From positions 45,056,786-45,120,785 of the forward strand of contig NC_031773.1 in assembly GCF_001522545.3 (NCBI RefSeq): a stretch of 64,000 nucleotides of DNA, written 5' to 3'. The notes under the pieces were generated by a model, which was not told where the DNA came from, did no database searches, and saw nothing but the letters and a program-made list of their open reading frames with translations. The first letter of the stretch is position 1. Each line of letters opens with the position of its first letter. Shown here piece by piece: positions 36,561-50,026 of this stretch. Source of the stretch: Parus major. Taxonomy: Eukaryota; Chordata; Aves; Passeriformes; Paridae. A program made the position numbers and the translations under genes.

Positions 36561-39500
36561 ACATCCAGAGATGCTTAAAAAAGGTAATAAAAAAATTTAG
36601 GTCACTCCTGGAAAAGAAACTGTATTTTCTTTTTAGCCAGGTGTAAAATTTCCTTGGTTGATTTATCCTCTTTTCCAATGTCTCACAATTGAGATAACTA
36701 TGATATCCTGACTCTGAGATCCTTGATGACCCTGCTGCTCCCATTTTTCAATACTCCTTGAAAAAGACATATGTGTGGGGAAGATGGAGAGGACAGTCTC
36801 CAAGTGGAGCACGTTCTTGTGGGAGATGAGGTACCGATCACGCTGTAAGTTTGTAGGCACTGATACCATCTCCAAATATCACATGAGACTCATCCCTTCC
36901 AGAGCTGATGGGCAAAAGGTTAGCAGGGTGCTACTGTCCACATTCTGATGGTACATTTCAAATTTATCTAAATACGAGATAAACCTGAGATTTACCTTAA
37001 CCCGCTGACATGCTGAAAAGAATTACTTGTGATCACTTTTATGTGAAGAGAAAATATAGATAGTGTCTGTCATGCCAAATTAAATGTTCATCTCTGTGGC
37101 CCAGCAATTTCTGGAAAACCTGTGTTTTCAAGAGAGAACAAAGAGTCAGAATTACTTTGAGCCCATGATTTTTTTCACAAGAATAAATATTTATAAATTT
37201 AACCTCTTGGCCAAAATCTGGAGAACTACGCTTTTCCCAAATTATTCCTGCAGCATGAATTACTGTTTACCTGTCCTAAATTACCAGGTAGAAAGAACTA
37301 AGTTGCTGTCAAGAGTATCCACTCAGTTCTGGTACGTGAATACAGTATTTTAGATGTCTTTCAGTAAGATACTTTAAACTATACTATGATAATAGATCAT
37401 GAACTGAGGTACCCAGCATGCAGCAGCTAACTTGTATTACTCATTCACTTGCAAACTTTTTAAGCTGCACTGTAAAGTAATGCAAGTGCAGGATAGAGGC
37501 AAGAAATTTATACTGAATTTATATGGACACAGACCACACTTGCATGTGTAATTTGTACCAGAGAAGAAGAAGAAAGTCATCTTGCATTTAACTAAAAAAA
37601 GTGTATCCAAAATTAATCTGATGTTGGGTTAGGATCTGATCATGTAGCCCTAGGAATAGACCACATTTAGTTTGATCTTGGCATAATTTTTTGGTATTTC
37701 TGATGCTCATTACTATGCTAAACTAAGTCATACAGATTATTTCTACTACTAAATGTACTTGATCATTATGCTCAATGATTGTGTCCAAAGCTTTCAATTT
37801 ATAGATTATAAATTGATTTCATGCAGTTTACTTGAAAAAGCAATTGACAGACAAGTAGAAAGCGAGCGACAGAAATGTAGTAAATTGAAACTAACCACAT
37901 AAGTAGCGAAAATAGTATTCAGGCCTTTTATTTTATATATTTTGTATATTTATGGTAACTATTGTCTCGGTATAAAACCAAGTAGCTACTTTAAACCAAC
38001 AGCATTCCTTACTGCCCTGGAAAACAGGTCTCCTCACAGGTACTGCATGCAGAATGTGCTTCAGAAACTAGCTTCAGATATTTTAAAAGTAACAGCCAAT
38101 CCATTTGGACTTCTGCCAGCACATTGATCTTTGCATTTCCCTGATAAAAGATGTCAACGTAGTGCTGGTCCAGTTTCCAGAAGAATCCAAGCTTTGTGGG
38201 TTTTTGTGTTACATACCTGATTAAAAATTTAAACTTTGCCACCAGAAGTGTCAAGCTGTCACCAGGGCACCTCTAATTGCATTCACTCCCTGCCTCAAGC
38301 AGCAGCTGACATTTCTGGTACAACATCTGGCAGCAAAAACACAGCTGGTGTATACAATAGGCAGTAGAAATACATATTAGGTGTTCTCTGGGGAAAACCC
38401 AAAAGGACAAGAAAGAAAAGCACAGTATAAGCTTTAGTTGCATTGTATGAGCAAATATCTACTAGTGAGTATACTCTGAGTCTTAAGTTATGTTAACATG
38501 ACTCTGGATGTTAACTTTTGAAATCTTTTTCAGTAGTTGATGCAATATAACTGCAAAATACTATCATTTCATGGCTTTTCAAGTTTGCAAGCAGATGCAG
38601 GTAGATTCCTGAAGAGCTACTAATAACTGTGTACAGCAGTTTCTTTAAATGTGGCTTCTTGCTAGTGGAGCAGGACATAAGAAGCCAGAAACATGTATTC
38701 AGTAAGATACTTATATTTAGCATCAAGTTGGAGTCTGTTTTCAAGATGATGAATGTTGAGAGAAATTACAGATGACAGAAAGAGCACGCAGAGTATCTCC
38801 GTGACTTTTAGCACATCCCTGAGTGTAAAAGGAAAATCAACTTATGACCATGTCAAAGTAAGGTAAAACTTGGAAATAAAGAACATGAAAAAGCTAAGAA
38901 CTTCAAGGACTGAAACTTCTGAGCACTAACTGTGTTCAAAAAGTGATGATGTGAAAGAGATATTATAATCGACAGCTATTTCTTCTGAACATAATCAATT
39001 ACCATCCTCTTTCTGGAAAAAGCATGACATCTACTCCTTTTTGTTATTGTTGTTAGTGCTGCAGAGCCAAAACAGTTATGAGAGACTGATCTGCTTTTTT
39101 CTGGTTTGTGCATCATCACTGCAATTGTTCATGAGATTCCTGTTACATAAATGCTTTTTCTGATTGTGATTCATGGGTAGAAAAGAATTAAGCTGACTTC
39201 CAGACCCCAAGCGGTGCTTGCAGATCTGAGTTAGAAAAGGTGTTTTATAAATGTAGCTTATGTAATTTAGTTCTCTGAGAGGTGCACAATAAAATCTCTG
39301 TGCCTTTATAGTTGATTCCAAGTTTATTTTTCTGTTATGACTTTAGTTTATCCAGTTATTGAAAGAACAGTAACTTTTTTTGTAGTTTATTGCTCCTATA
39401 GAGGTTAGCTGAATCAACCAGGCATAGAATTTAAACCAGAGTGCTTAGTCTACGGTCAACTGATTTTTAACAACTTGCCAGGAGAGTTTGAGTGGTAGCC

Positions 39501-39904
39501 AGGAGCAAAAACTGTAGGTGAGCTGGAAAATCTTTTCCTGGCTGCTAGTTTTTATTTGCTGATCATATCCTTTCCCTGTCGTGTTGAGCTTGCTCTGCAC
39601 ATATCAAAAGCACCCATCCAGCAGAGAAAAGGATAACTAAGGAAAGCTTCCACCACTGAAATTATATCAGCTGTCCTCTGAGCTTTTTGACAGCCAGAAA
39701 GATCGCTATGAGCATGCCTATGTGAGCTATGTTCTAGGAGGCACTGGGACAACGGTGAGAGTGGTGATTATCTGCTGAGCATGCATGGTAGGTCAAGCAA
39801 CATGCAGGATGTCACCTATGACTAACAGGTTTCCTTTAGGCCAAACTGGCATTTGGACAAAAATAGGCTTTATTTTTGGAGAAGATGAGACCTTGTATTG
39901 GGTC

Positions 39905-40949
39905 TGTATGGCAAGGTTTTGGTAGTAAGTGGGGCTACAGGGATGGCTTCTGTGAGAAGCTGTTAGAAGTCTCCCTCACATCTATCAGAGCCAGTGGCAC
40001 ACAGCTCCAAGATGAACCTGCTGTTGACCGAGACTGAGCCCGTCAACAACAATGGTAGCACCTCTGTGATAAAGTATTTAAAAAGAGGAAAACGCCTGCT
40101 GCAGAACAGCAGCCAAAAGAGGGGAATGATTCATGTGAGAAGAACAACTCTGCAGACAAGGTCAATGAAGAAGGGATGGAAGGAGCTTCTCTAGCTGCTG
40201 GAGCTGAGATTCCCCTGCAGCCCATGGAGGTCCACAGGAGAGCAGGTATCCACCTATAACCTGTGGGAAGCCCACACTGGAGCAGGCTCCTGGCAGGACC
40301 TCTGGCCTCTTGGAGAGAAGAGCCCATACTGGAGCAGATTTGTTGGTAGGACTTGTGACCCACAAGAGACCCACACTGGAACAATCTGTTCCTGACAGAC
40401 TGAATCCCATGAAAGAGACAAATGTTGGAGAAGGTTGTGAAGAACTGCTGCTTGTGGGTAGGACCCAAGTTCAAAAAGTCAGTGTAGCACTGTCTCCTGT
40501 GGAAGGGACCCCACAATGGATCAAGGGAAGGGTGTGAGAAGTCCTCCTCCTGAGGAGGAAGGGGTAGCAGAGATAACATATAATGAATTGACTGCAGCCC
40601 TCATTCCCTGTCCCTTCATACCACTGGGTAGGAGGAGGTAGAGAAACGTTGGAGTGAAGCTGAGCCTGGAAAGAGGAAAGGGATGGAGGAAGGTTTTAAG
40701 GTTCTCTAAAAAAATAGACGTTTTATTTCTCACTATCCTATTCTAATTTGATTGATAATAAATTAAACTAATTTCTCCAAGTCAAGTCTGTCTGGCCCAT
40801 GATGGTAACATCGTGGTGGGTGACTTTTCTTTGTCCTTATCTAGACCTGTGAGCTCCCTCTTCTATTTTTGCCCCTGTCCTGATGAAAAAGGGAGTGATG
40901 GAGTGCCTTTAGAGGGTAGCTGGCATGCAGCCAGGGTCAACCCACCACA
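39905..40949 (+). mobile_element. Solo LTR of an avian endogenous retrovirus family
   Basis: The segment starts TGTATGGCAAGGTTTTGG and ends GGGTCAACCCACCACA, so it has TG..CA ends. I recognise the body from bird genomes: a 'ctgtgagaagctgttagaag' block, a TATTTAAAAAG TATA-like box near 40074, and a 'cctcctgaggaggaagg' block. A polyadenylation signal, AATAAA, follows at 40757-40762. The middle contains diverged tandem units with a CCCACACTGGAGCAG core. No internal retroviral genes flank it, so it is a solo LTR. It lies in the sense orientation relative to ANO4. I found no perfect target-site duplication (GGGTC before, GGTGT after), so the exact ends are uncertain. It is diverged and its reading frames are meaningless. 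Confidence 0.75.
40260..40530 (+). repeat. Degenerate tandem units inside the LTR
   Basis: The core CCCACACTGG or a close variant recurs at 40271, 40323, 40370 and 40510. The spacings are 52, 47 and about 140 bp (roughly three units). The units carry 'ctggcaggac'-like and 'cctgtgggaag'-like companions. These are remnants of an internal 45-50 bp repeat of this LTR family. Confidence 0.65.
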
Positions 40950-42568
40950 GGTGTAGTTCAATGTTACTCTACTACTGTAACCAGTACAAAAAACTCTGAG
41001 CTTTCATGGACTCTAGTAACTCCTTTCAGTCTCTCTTTTCTGATACTATTATTCAATATGTAAATGTCTACAGCTAATGAATTTACAGTACAAATTATGC
41101 AGCCTGAAGGCTCTGTATTTTCATGAGCAGCATAACATATTATTATTAGCAGGTGCAGTTTGTTATTTAATGTTTTAAGAACTTCATCTGACTGCATCCA
41201 CAAATCATGGATGGGGCATCAACATGACATAAACTATGCCTGCAAAAAGGGAACCAGACTGAAGAGCAGACCTTACCACAAGCATTATAAATGAAAGCGC
41301 TTCCAGCTATTTAATTTTAAACATTGGGCTGTTCATTTCATCCCAATTCAGCCAGAGCAAGTGGAAATCAGACTGCTCTTATTATCTAATGCACATAGCA
41401 AAAGGAGTCTCTTTTCAGCAATGTTTCACAGAAAAATGTGTTGGTACAAGCAGAACAATGTGCTTTCCCATGGAGTGTTCTGTACAAAAAAAACTGTGGT
41501 CACTAAAGAGTGGAGAAGTTTCCAGCTTCCTGAACTTCTGAGGGAAAAGTTTTAGATTTCAGATGCCATGTCCACTGTACAGCACAATGGCAATTTAGAA
41601 GAAAAGTTTGAGGAGATAAATGAAAGTCTGGATAGGTATGGTGTGAATTCAAATTTCAAAACGCAATTCTTAAAGATAAGTTTCTTGGTATCTGAGGGAG
41701 CCCATAAATGAATATGTTTCTGAGTTGACAAGTGCCAGCCTTTAACAGGGCTTTGTAAAACTAGTAGGCTAAGCAAATGTTGCTGAAAACTTGATCCACT
41801 TTTTAAAAAAATGTATTTTTCAAAGAATAGGGAGGTAATACAGAAAATACATAGATAACTGAACAGGAATTTAAAAGCTTCTGACATACTTCTTTCAGGA
41901 ACAGGTAAAATTTCTTGTCAAAGGATTTACTGTCATCAACATCCACAAATCAGAACATCAAAAATCTTTTGATGGAAAAAAACAGATAGGCAACAGATTA
42001 AGAAAAAAATATCATGATTATATATGAGATGCCTCTATATGTCAGAAGTAATTTTTTCCTTTAAAATAACTGGTCTTAAACTGCAATTGTTTTTGAGGTG
42101 CTGTTTCACCTGCCAGAAACATCAGGACTAAGCACAATGCACAAGGCTACAACCACTTAATGGACAGTGAGAGTTTTCATTGCCCAAAGGTGACATGGCT
42201 GGTTTGTTGCAGCTCTCCCTTATAGTAAAGGCTTAATAATCAAAAATCTAAAGTTGTCTCTAGAAGGACAGAGTATATAGAAACCCAGCAGTAGGCTTTG
42301 TGGTCTCATTTTATGCTAATCATTTTGGTGTTAAACTTGTTTTGAGAAGACAGTTCAAGTTTTAAAAAAGCCTGACCTGAGGGAAAAATGCTTCTGAGAT
42401 AGCCATACTAACTGAAACTTCTGTCAGCCAGTTAGTCATGTCCTCCTGTTTAAAGTCTTATCTGGTTTACAAAACTGTCTCTTGTGCAAAAAATATCTTT
42501 TATTTTGGTATCTGAAACCTCTTGAAAGAATCTGTAAAAGTACATTTTTGACAAACAGTGTGAAAACC

Positions 42569-42581
42569 TTTTTTTTTTTTT
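42569..42581 (+). repeat. T13 homopolymer
   Basis: Thirteen T residues lie in intron 4, with no element body that I recognise on either side. Confidence 0.85.
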
Positions 42582-45418
42582 CCTCTTGGAGGTCTTCACG
42601 GTACTCTACTTACTGCTCCTTTTAGGTACAGCTTGTTTTTGTTAATAGACTCAAATAGACATTTCCATTTATAACAAGATTGACTCCCTTTTCTTAAAAT
42701 ATAAGAATTTTGTGCTTACTTTTTTTATCTAAAAGCCATCTCTTACACCTTTTTAAACTTCAATTTTTTTTCAGAAAGAATTAAACCTCCACAGTGAAAA
42801 TGTAGATAGGAGAGCAAAATGGAGACATGTACATCTGGAAACCATGACTCAATACTTTGTCTTGCAATATGCAAAATTCATGTTCTTCTCTTCAAGAAAT
42901 TTGTCTTTTCATATTTATACTTCTGCATCTTTTTGTGCCTTGTAAGTTAATAATCTGTTCTGTGACCTCATTTTCTGGGGAATCTGGAGAAGCTCCAGAG
43001 TGCTGGCAGGAGGGCATGTCTGAAGATCAACTTTGTGAAGCAGAGCTGTCACCAATGCTAGATCAGGATGGCCATGGCTTTTTTCTATAGAATTCTACAG
43101 ATTTTCTATAGATTATAGCCTGGCTCTTCATCACCAGAATTCTTGAAGTTGTACTGTGAGTGTTACTGCTATTGGAAACTGACTTTCTGAGACAAGATTT
43201 AATTAAAAAAAATGTCCTGAAACAGCAGTTGAGAGGATAGAAGCTGTGATTTTTTAGTACATTCCAGGTCAATGTTCTTGTGCAAATTTATGGATTTTAT
43301 CATTAGCTTCAGAAATTCACAGGAGAGAAGAATTCAAGTAATGAAATACAGAAAGTACTGACCAAATTCAAGAGGCCTTTTTAAGTACAGAGGACACTGA
43401 TGGGAGGCTTTGTTATTTAAAGATCTGCATTTCCCTATGTCTTCTCTGTGGGAAGAATGAATAGGGTGGGATGGGGGAAATGGATGGCAGCCAAGGCCTT
43501 GAAAAATGTTCTGAATCAAATGCTGCCACTGTGATGTGTCCCAGACACAGCTGAGCAGTGCACTGGAGGCACCCATGAAGGTGCAGTTTTAGGAAGAAAC
43601 GTGGCCTCTGCTACTGCAGAAGTTGATGTGGGTGGTGAGGAAGGTAACAGGAGCCCAGGGAAAATAAATAAATGTACTTATGTACAAATGCAGTTGTACT
43701 GCAGAGCCCCAAGAGGAAAAATCCAAAAAATATTTTGACTGTAGCTGTTGACAATGTACATAATCTGGACAGGTAGGAACAAGTCCTTAATATGCATCAG
43801 TTCATCTCATTCTGATGAAAGTAGAACAAATGAATTACACTTTGAAGGTGCCTGTTCCTCTCCATTGCAGATACCTAAACTTAGTTGCCCTGAATCACAC
43901 CTGTGGTGTCTGCTCCTTGGGAGTAAGCCTTCAGGGAACTTCTCAGGATCAGTGGACTTAGAGACATGATACTGCCAGTGTTTTGATACAAATATAGTGG
44001 CCTGCCAGTATCCAGCAGGGGAAACTGGGTCAGATACCTGTCACACACCATATCTATGAACTCCTCAAGATGAGCCTTTTTGTTTGCCCTCTGTCCAAGT
44101 GTTATCTCTAGTTTTATATTAATAGATCCATGGATCGCAAGATCATCCCCAGCACTGGTGTGATGTAAAGTATACAGCTAATGGAATTGCATGTAAACTG
44201 AAAATTTCCTTTCCAAAATCCCCAAGCTATGGAATGGATTCATGTTTCTGCAGTTTTTCCATTATTTGTTCTTATTTTTTGTTCCTTGATGTTTTGACTG
44301 GAAATGGATGAGTACTTGCCATGCCGATTTACATTTCCATCTCAGGCTGGCTTTTCGTCTGTCTTATGAAAGAAAACACAATTTATGTCTCCCACTAATG
44401 TATTATTCCAGCCAAAAGGCACAACACAAAAATGATTTGGGAAAGGTGAACGCATTAGAATTTTGGGAAAGGGGGGAATTTAGAATGATGGTGAGAAAGC
44501 ATAAGAGGACACTAGAATAAAAATGTGGAGGTATATCCACATTAAACCATGGCAAATATGTAAGAAAAGCCCCCTTCTCATTTTATAATTCCCACTGTAA
44601 AAATGTGAGCGTAAAATCTGTTTGGAAATACAACACAGGCCCTTAACATCTTGAAGCAATTATTTTGTATTTATGGAGACTGTCTTAACAGAATGCAACA
44701 AAGGAGGAAGGCAAGGAATTAATAGTCGCTAGTGTGATTAGACCCAGGAAAGAGTTTTAGCTGAGGGAAGGGAAACATTTTGAATACATGAAAATATTTC
44801 ATTTAAACAGATTCAGTATTAAATACCTGATATTAAAATGTCATGCTAGTTGTTAAAAAGGCTATCTTTACAGAAGAGAAGACAGATATAATCCAGTGAA
44901 ATACCATAACATGCTTTTTTGTATGGATAGTTTTTTTAACTAAATCAAAGTGAAAATGTTCCCATGTTTCCTGACAAATTTCTAGAAGCCTTGTCCAATT
45001 CACTGCATTTTCATAAAATGTATTCATGTTGGTGTTGCAGCAAAATACTTTTCTCTCTTATATGGCATCACTACTGATCACTGAAATGTTCATACAGGAC
45101 TAACCATGCCTCACTAGAAAAAGTTTTTATATGCTATCTTCTTAATTAATTTCATGGATTATTTGTAGGGCACAAAGAATATTTTCCATTAGACAATATG
45201 TCACATAAAAGAAAACCTCATTTTCTAAACTCATTACTAGATTCTTGATGCAGAAGCAATCTAACAGAAACCTTTGCAATAGGGTCTCTGGACCAGCACT
45301 TCATTTCTTGTGACTTTATAGAAAAGTAAATTTGGTTTAACAGCCTGGGATGTAGTGCTGGGCCACAATTTGGTTCAGGTCTCATCAGGATGTATGTGGA
45401 CATGAATGGATCAATTGC

Positions 45419-45432
45419 ATTTGCATTTGCAT
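45419..45432 (+). promoter_or_regulatory. Two overlapping ATTTGCAT octamer motifs
   Basis: ATTTGCAT occurs at 45419-45426 and again at 45425-45432, preceded by TTGCAT. ATTTGCAT is the canonical POU/OCT binding octamer. It may equally be a three-unit GCATTT microsatellite by chance, and function is inference. Confidence 0.25.
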
Positions 45433-48400
45433 TCCTTATCCTGTGTTCAGAGATTATTATAGTCAGTTCCTACAACTCTGAAAACTAACATGGGAATATG
45501 AATATGTGTCAGGTTTTCTTGAACACCTAGAATTTGTATCTTCTAAACAGTGCATATGCACCTCTCTAAAAACCTGACAGACATTTTAATTCTACACTGA
45601 AGCCCTGGAGCACTGTCAACAAACTATTATCAATATCCAAAAGCCCTGATCTCTCTCATTGTGTTACACCTGAGTTCCTAGCCACTTGTAGATTGAGTTA
45701 AGTGTATACCTCTAACAAAGAGAAGGTATGTTCCTGGTGCCCTTAACAGCTAAATTTTGATCTTGAAGCCTACAAAAACTGAAGCTCTTAGAAAGCAATT
45801 TTAAGTAAAATAATAACATATTCCACAGTAAGTATAACACACAGATACTGTTGAAACTCTGAAGGATATTGGATGTGTTTGAAGAAACTTATGCTTTTAA
45901 TACCACTTTTGCCTGAGTCCTCTGTGATTTTTATCAAATAGCTCTTTATTGATTTTCGTACAGTGAAAGCAAAATACGTGTCTGGATGTGGACAGAGTTT
46001 AAGTAAAGAACCATTTCTGCCTTCTTGACAGGGTTTATTACAGCAATATCCACATGAGAGCATAATATAGGGCTTCTCCTTTTATCCCAGGCTAAGCACT
46101 CACAGCCTCTCATATATTCCTTACAGCCTTACATGCCAAGTCCTAGAAATTCTTGGCTGATGTTAGATAGGATCTGACCTAAACCTCTTTTTCTACAATT
46201 TAATCCAGTTGTTTCTTGCCTGATTGAGAAGGAAAGTGGAGTGCAGTTCATTCCCTTCCTATTCGTGACTATTTGTTACTTATTTTTAAAATGTTACTGT
46301 GGTCTCTGCTTAGCATTTTCTTTGGTGTTTTGAATTCCACTGTGTTTTGAACAATCTTTTTCCCCTAGGTCAAGTTTCCCAAAACTCTTTATTATTCTTA
46401 TTGTCCTGCTCTGGTCTTTCTTTAATTAATCCATCTATTTCTTACTCAGGCTGTACTTTACCCTCTGCTGAATAGCTGTACAAAATAAAGGGCTAGGGAT
46501 TTGAGTACTATATGCTCTTGATTGATTATTTTTTTTTAATCCTCATGCAATTTACCCTAGTCTGGCTTCTGTTTCTGGCTTCTCTTCTTGATTCTAGCAG
46601 TGATATTTTATGTGTTCATCTTTTCTGCATTTAACTCCCAGCCACCTCTCTGTCTTCTGTGCTCTGTTTGTCAAACACTAGAGTGTAACATGAGACGTCA
46701 TTTACCTAAACACAGAGCACGGTTTCCCCCTCCCCCGTTTTCCTTTGCTCTTTGTTATACATTAAAAATATTCATATGTTAGATGAGTGCATCACTTTAG
46801 GCACTTGGTGACATTTCCAACATTAGACTTTCTATTTTCTTGTCAGTGTTGCTGCCACTGCACTTTCCACCAACGATGTACAGTAGTGATGATTGCTCAA
46901 TTGTTACCTAGAGCTCTTTATTATTAGTATTTTGATATTTTTCTGTTAACCTTTCATGTTTTAAAGGGGAGATGGCATCTGTGTTAAATGAGCTCTTCAC
47001 TTAAAATCTGCCAGAAAAAAAAAAAATATTTTAAAGCTTTCTGTTTTCTCCCATTTTGGGCTTAAATACCATCTGGACAAAGCAAGAATCCCCACATTCT
47101 TGTTCCCTTGGCAGTTTGGAAAATTTAGTATATGTATATTTTATACAAGATTCCTCCATTTTGAAAGTTCAGATGGCTTCCTGTAACTTTTTCAAACTGA
47201 AATCTTAAAAAATAGAGATCTCTAATCTGCTGTGCTCCAGAGGCTGCCGTTGACAGAGGTGTGACATTGGAGCTGCCTCCATGGTACATCACACACAGCC
47301 AGAGTGATGGACAGCACTGGTTGTCTTCTGTGGTGGTGAGAGGAACCTGGTAAGAGAAATGTGACTTTGATTAGGAGATAGGCAAGCAAGATGAAGATGG
47401 GATTGTGGAGGAGGAAACAAATATACCACTGAGAGAAGTATTTGTCAGTTGTGTTTCTGGATATGTGTGTGTGACACATAGAAAGGGGGAGGGGGAGTTG
47501 CTTTGAAGTATTGTCCTGCAGAAATTAGTTAATTTGTGTAATTTTATAATCTTTCCTTTTCTGAAGAGCAATATGGCAATTGTGGACAGTAGGGCAATAA
47601 CATTATTTTAGAAAAGAAATTCACCAGCTGTGCTACTGTGATGACAACAATTCAGTTCAAAGCTCTCAGCCCCTAGTACCAAGAACTAGGAGAGGCCATA
47701 CAATTTTAATACCATTTCTTCCCTGACTAATTCACCACTCTGCTCTGACATTCTAAAGAGGTTATGCACGATGGTGTAGGTGTGTTTGTACAGCACAAGT
47801 AATTATAGTTACTCTGCAAAGTTGCATCAAATGATGCAAAGCACATTTCTACACTACACTTCTTGGGCATGTTGGATGTTATATTTTAAATACTTGTCAG
47901 GAACAACAGCCTGCAGTGTATGTGCAATTATAATATCTAAGAGGTGGTTTGTTGAGATAGTGCTCTGCAATTTGCAAAATTTTTCCCATTGTCTAGTGAT
48001 GTGACAGTAATGGAATTTCCCCCCAGTTTTAAAATATCTTTTGTGATATTCATTAAGCCAAAAATGCTGTGTTTTTGAGAAAATTCCTTTCAACAAAATT
48101 ATTATCTATAGATCCATTGGTGTATTAGCCATATTCATCTATGTCAAAAATTATCTAGTGGAATTATAATTTTCCTGTCAGGAAAGCTTTGTAATAAAAG
48201 AAAATGTCTATAAAAATGCATCTATAAAGAGCTTGAAAAACTGGGATTATTAAGTGAAGTGAGATCTTAATTTTATTCACATGTTACATTTCTATACTTC
48301 TCTGTAGAAGAGAACAAAACAGATTGCTGTAAGCATGTTTGTTCCAGAGATACAATAGATGAGAATTTCAATTCTACTCCAAAATTTTGCACTGAACAAA

Positions 48401-49986
48401 AGGATCTGAATAGTACCACAGAGCTAAAAACTCTTTTGTAACTTCTGTTTCACTTTTGGACTGTGAATTCTCTGCTGCAGCTCTGAGAGGCACAGCCCTT
48501 ATAGAAAAGAGGCAAAATAATAAAAAACATCTAGAAAGATTTATCTGTCAATAGACAGATGAGACATTTATACTTTCCTAAGCTGAACGAGCTACTTTTT
48601 GTTAGCTGGGGGCTTCTTAAAGACAATAATACTTTTTATCTCTAAAGAAGGACAGTATTGTCCATTAAGCAAAGAATCTTCATTACAGCAGTTTCCATGG
48701 TAGAAGTGAATTTGGAGAGGGGGATTCTTTGCCAGTGTATGTGTTACTTGTGGCCTTCATTTCACAGCATCATAGGGATCCCAAAATCCAAAATTTTTCT
48801 GCAAACACTTTCAGGATTAGTACCACCACTTTGCAACACATGCAATCAGATCAAAACTAATGTTAGCTCATGCAATAGTGATGTTGTCTTTTGAGAAAAA
48901 GAGGACTTGTTTGTTTTCTGCAAATCCTCATTAAATCTCCATGTAAGAGCTCTAAACTAGGAGAGAAAATCATCTCTGTGCTCTATCACATTTATCTGAA
49001 CCATTAAAATACTGAGCTCCATCTGGTGCTGCTCTGCTCTTGTGTGTCATACAGGAGGTGTTTTCATCCAGCACCTTATGTCAGTAGGCACACTGGGAAC
49101 AGCAATAATTGATCAGCAGTAGAGCTCATGTTTAGGTGTCTGCCTTGACAATCCATTGTGCCATGTATGGGCATTGCTTCATCACAATAAATTAGAACAG
49201 TCTGAAGCCAATTCTTAATTTGCCCTTGTCATACCTCGACCTTGTTTTGTTTAAAGCATGCCTAACAAATGAGGGGATTTGTACACAGATGCACAAAGGA
49301 TCCAGAATTTGCCTTCCTAGTTTAGAGACATTATGTATTTCAATTTCACCTTATCTCCAGTTAAATTCTAATTATCTATTATATATCTTTGCTTAAGAAA
49401 ATGGAGTTTTTCTTCTGTTTCTGATGTGTGGGTTTTTAACATCAGATGATCTAGTTACATACAGAGGTCAAATTACTTTGAGCTTAGCTGAGCAGACAGG
49501 TGAAAAATCTTGTACACCATGAATTATTAGAAATTTCCACTCTGCACTAAACTGTGAGATTTATTTTTATGATCAACATGAAGCTGTGGTTTGCTGAAGA
49601 CAACACATTAAGATCAGTTTGCCTTTATCTCTTGGGGCTTTGTTTTTAATTTTTTTGTCTACAGTCTGAGCATGGTTTGGGATTTAAAAGAAGGTCGTTC
49701 TATCTAATTATTTCAATATGAATTGTGAACTGAATAGTGGTTATCAAGCATATTCTCATCATCACATTTTGCTTTGGAAAGAACTTCCCTTTCATGTAGT
49801 AATGGTGGTGTATCTGAAGAGATGACTACTCTACCATATGCTTTGGCATATTTACAAGGCAACTTTCCTTGTAAAATTTTGTTTGCACACTTTTAGTGTA
49901 TCAGATCTCTTGCTCTTAGTAAGACCACAGAATGCTGTTGCTCAGAAATTCTCTTTGTCCATCTTATTAAAGAAATATAACAACTG

Positions 49987-50026
49987 TATAATAACTGCAT
50001 AACAACATTGTTATGCAGTTATTATA
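49987..50026. repeat. Perfect 19-bp inverted repeat with a 2-base spacer
   Basis: TATAATAACTGCATAACAA at 49987-50005 faces its exact reverse complement at 50008-50026. A second small inverted repeat (AGACTATT..AATAGTCT) follows at 50050-50069. The DNA could extrude as a cruciform and a transcript would form a tight hairpin. The 2-base spacer argues against a typical pre-miRNA. It may be a recently inverted duplication. Confidence 0.9.

Noticed and set aside
40043..40579. A 178-codon minus-strand frame, the longest open frame in the window
   Set aside because: It lies entirely inside the LTR, antisense to it, and reflects the low stop density of the internal tandem units.
49987..50026. Hairpin as a microRNA precursor
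   Set aside because: The spacer is only two bases and the arms 19 bp, too short and tight for a typical pre-miRNA, and the sequence is very AT-rich.
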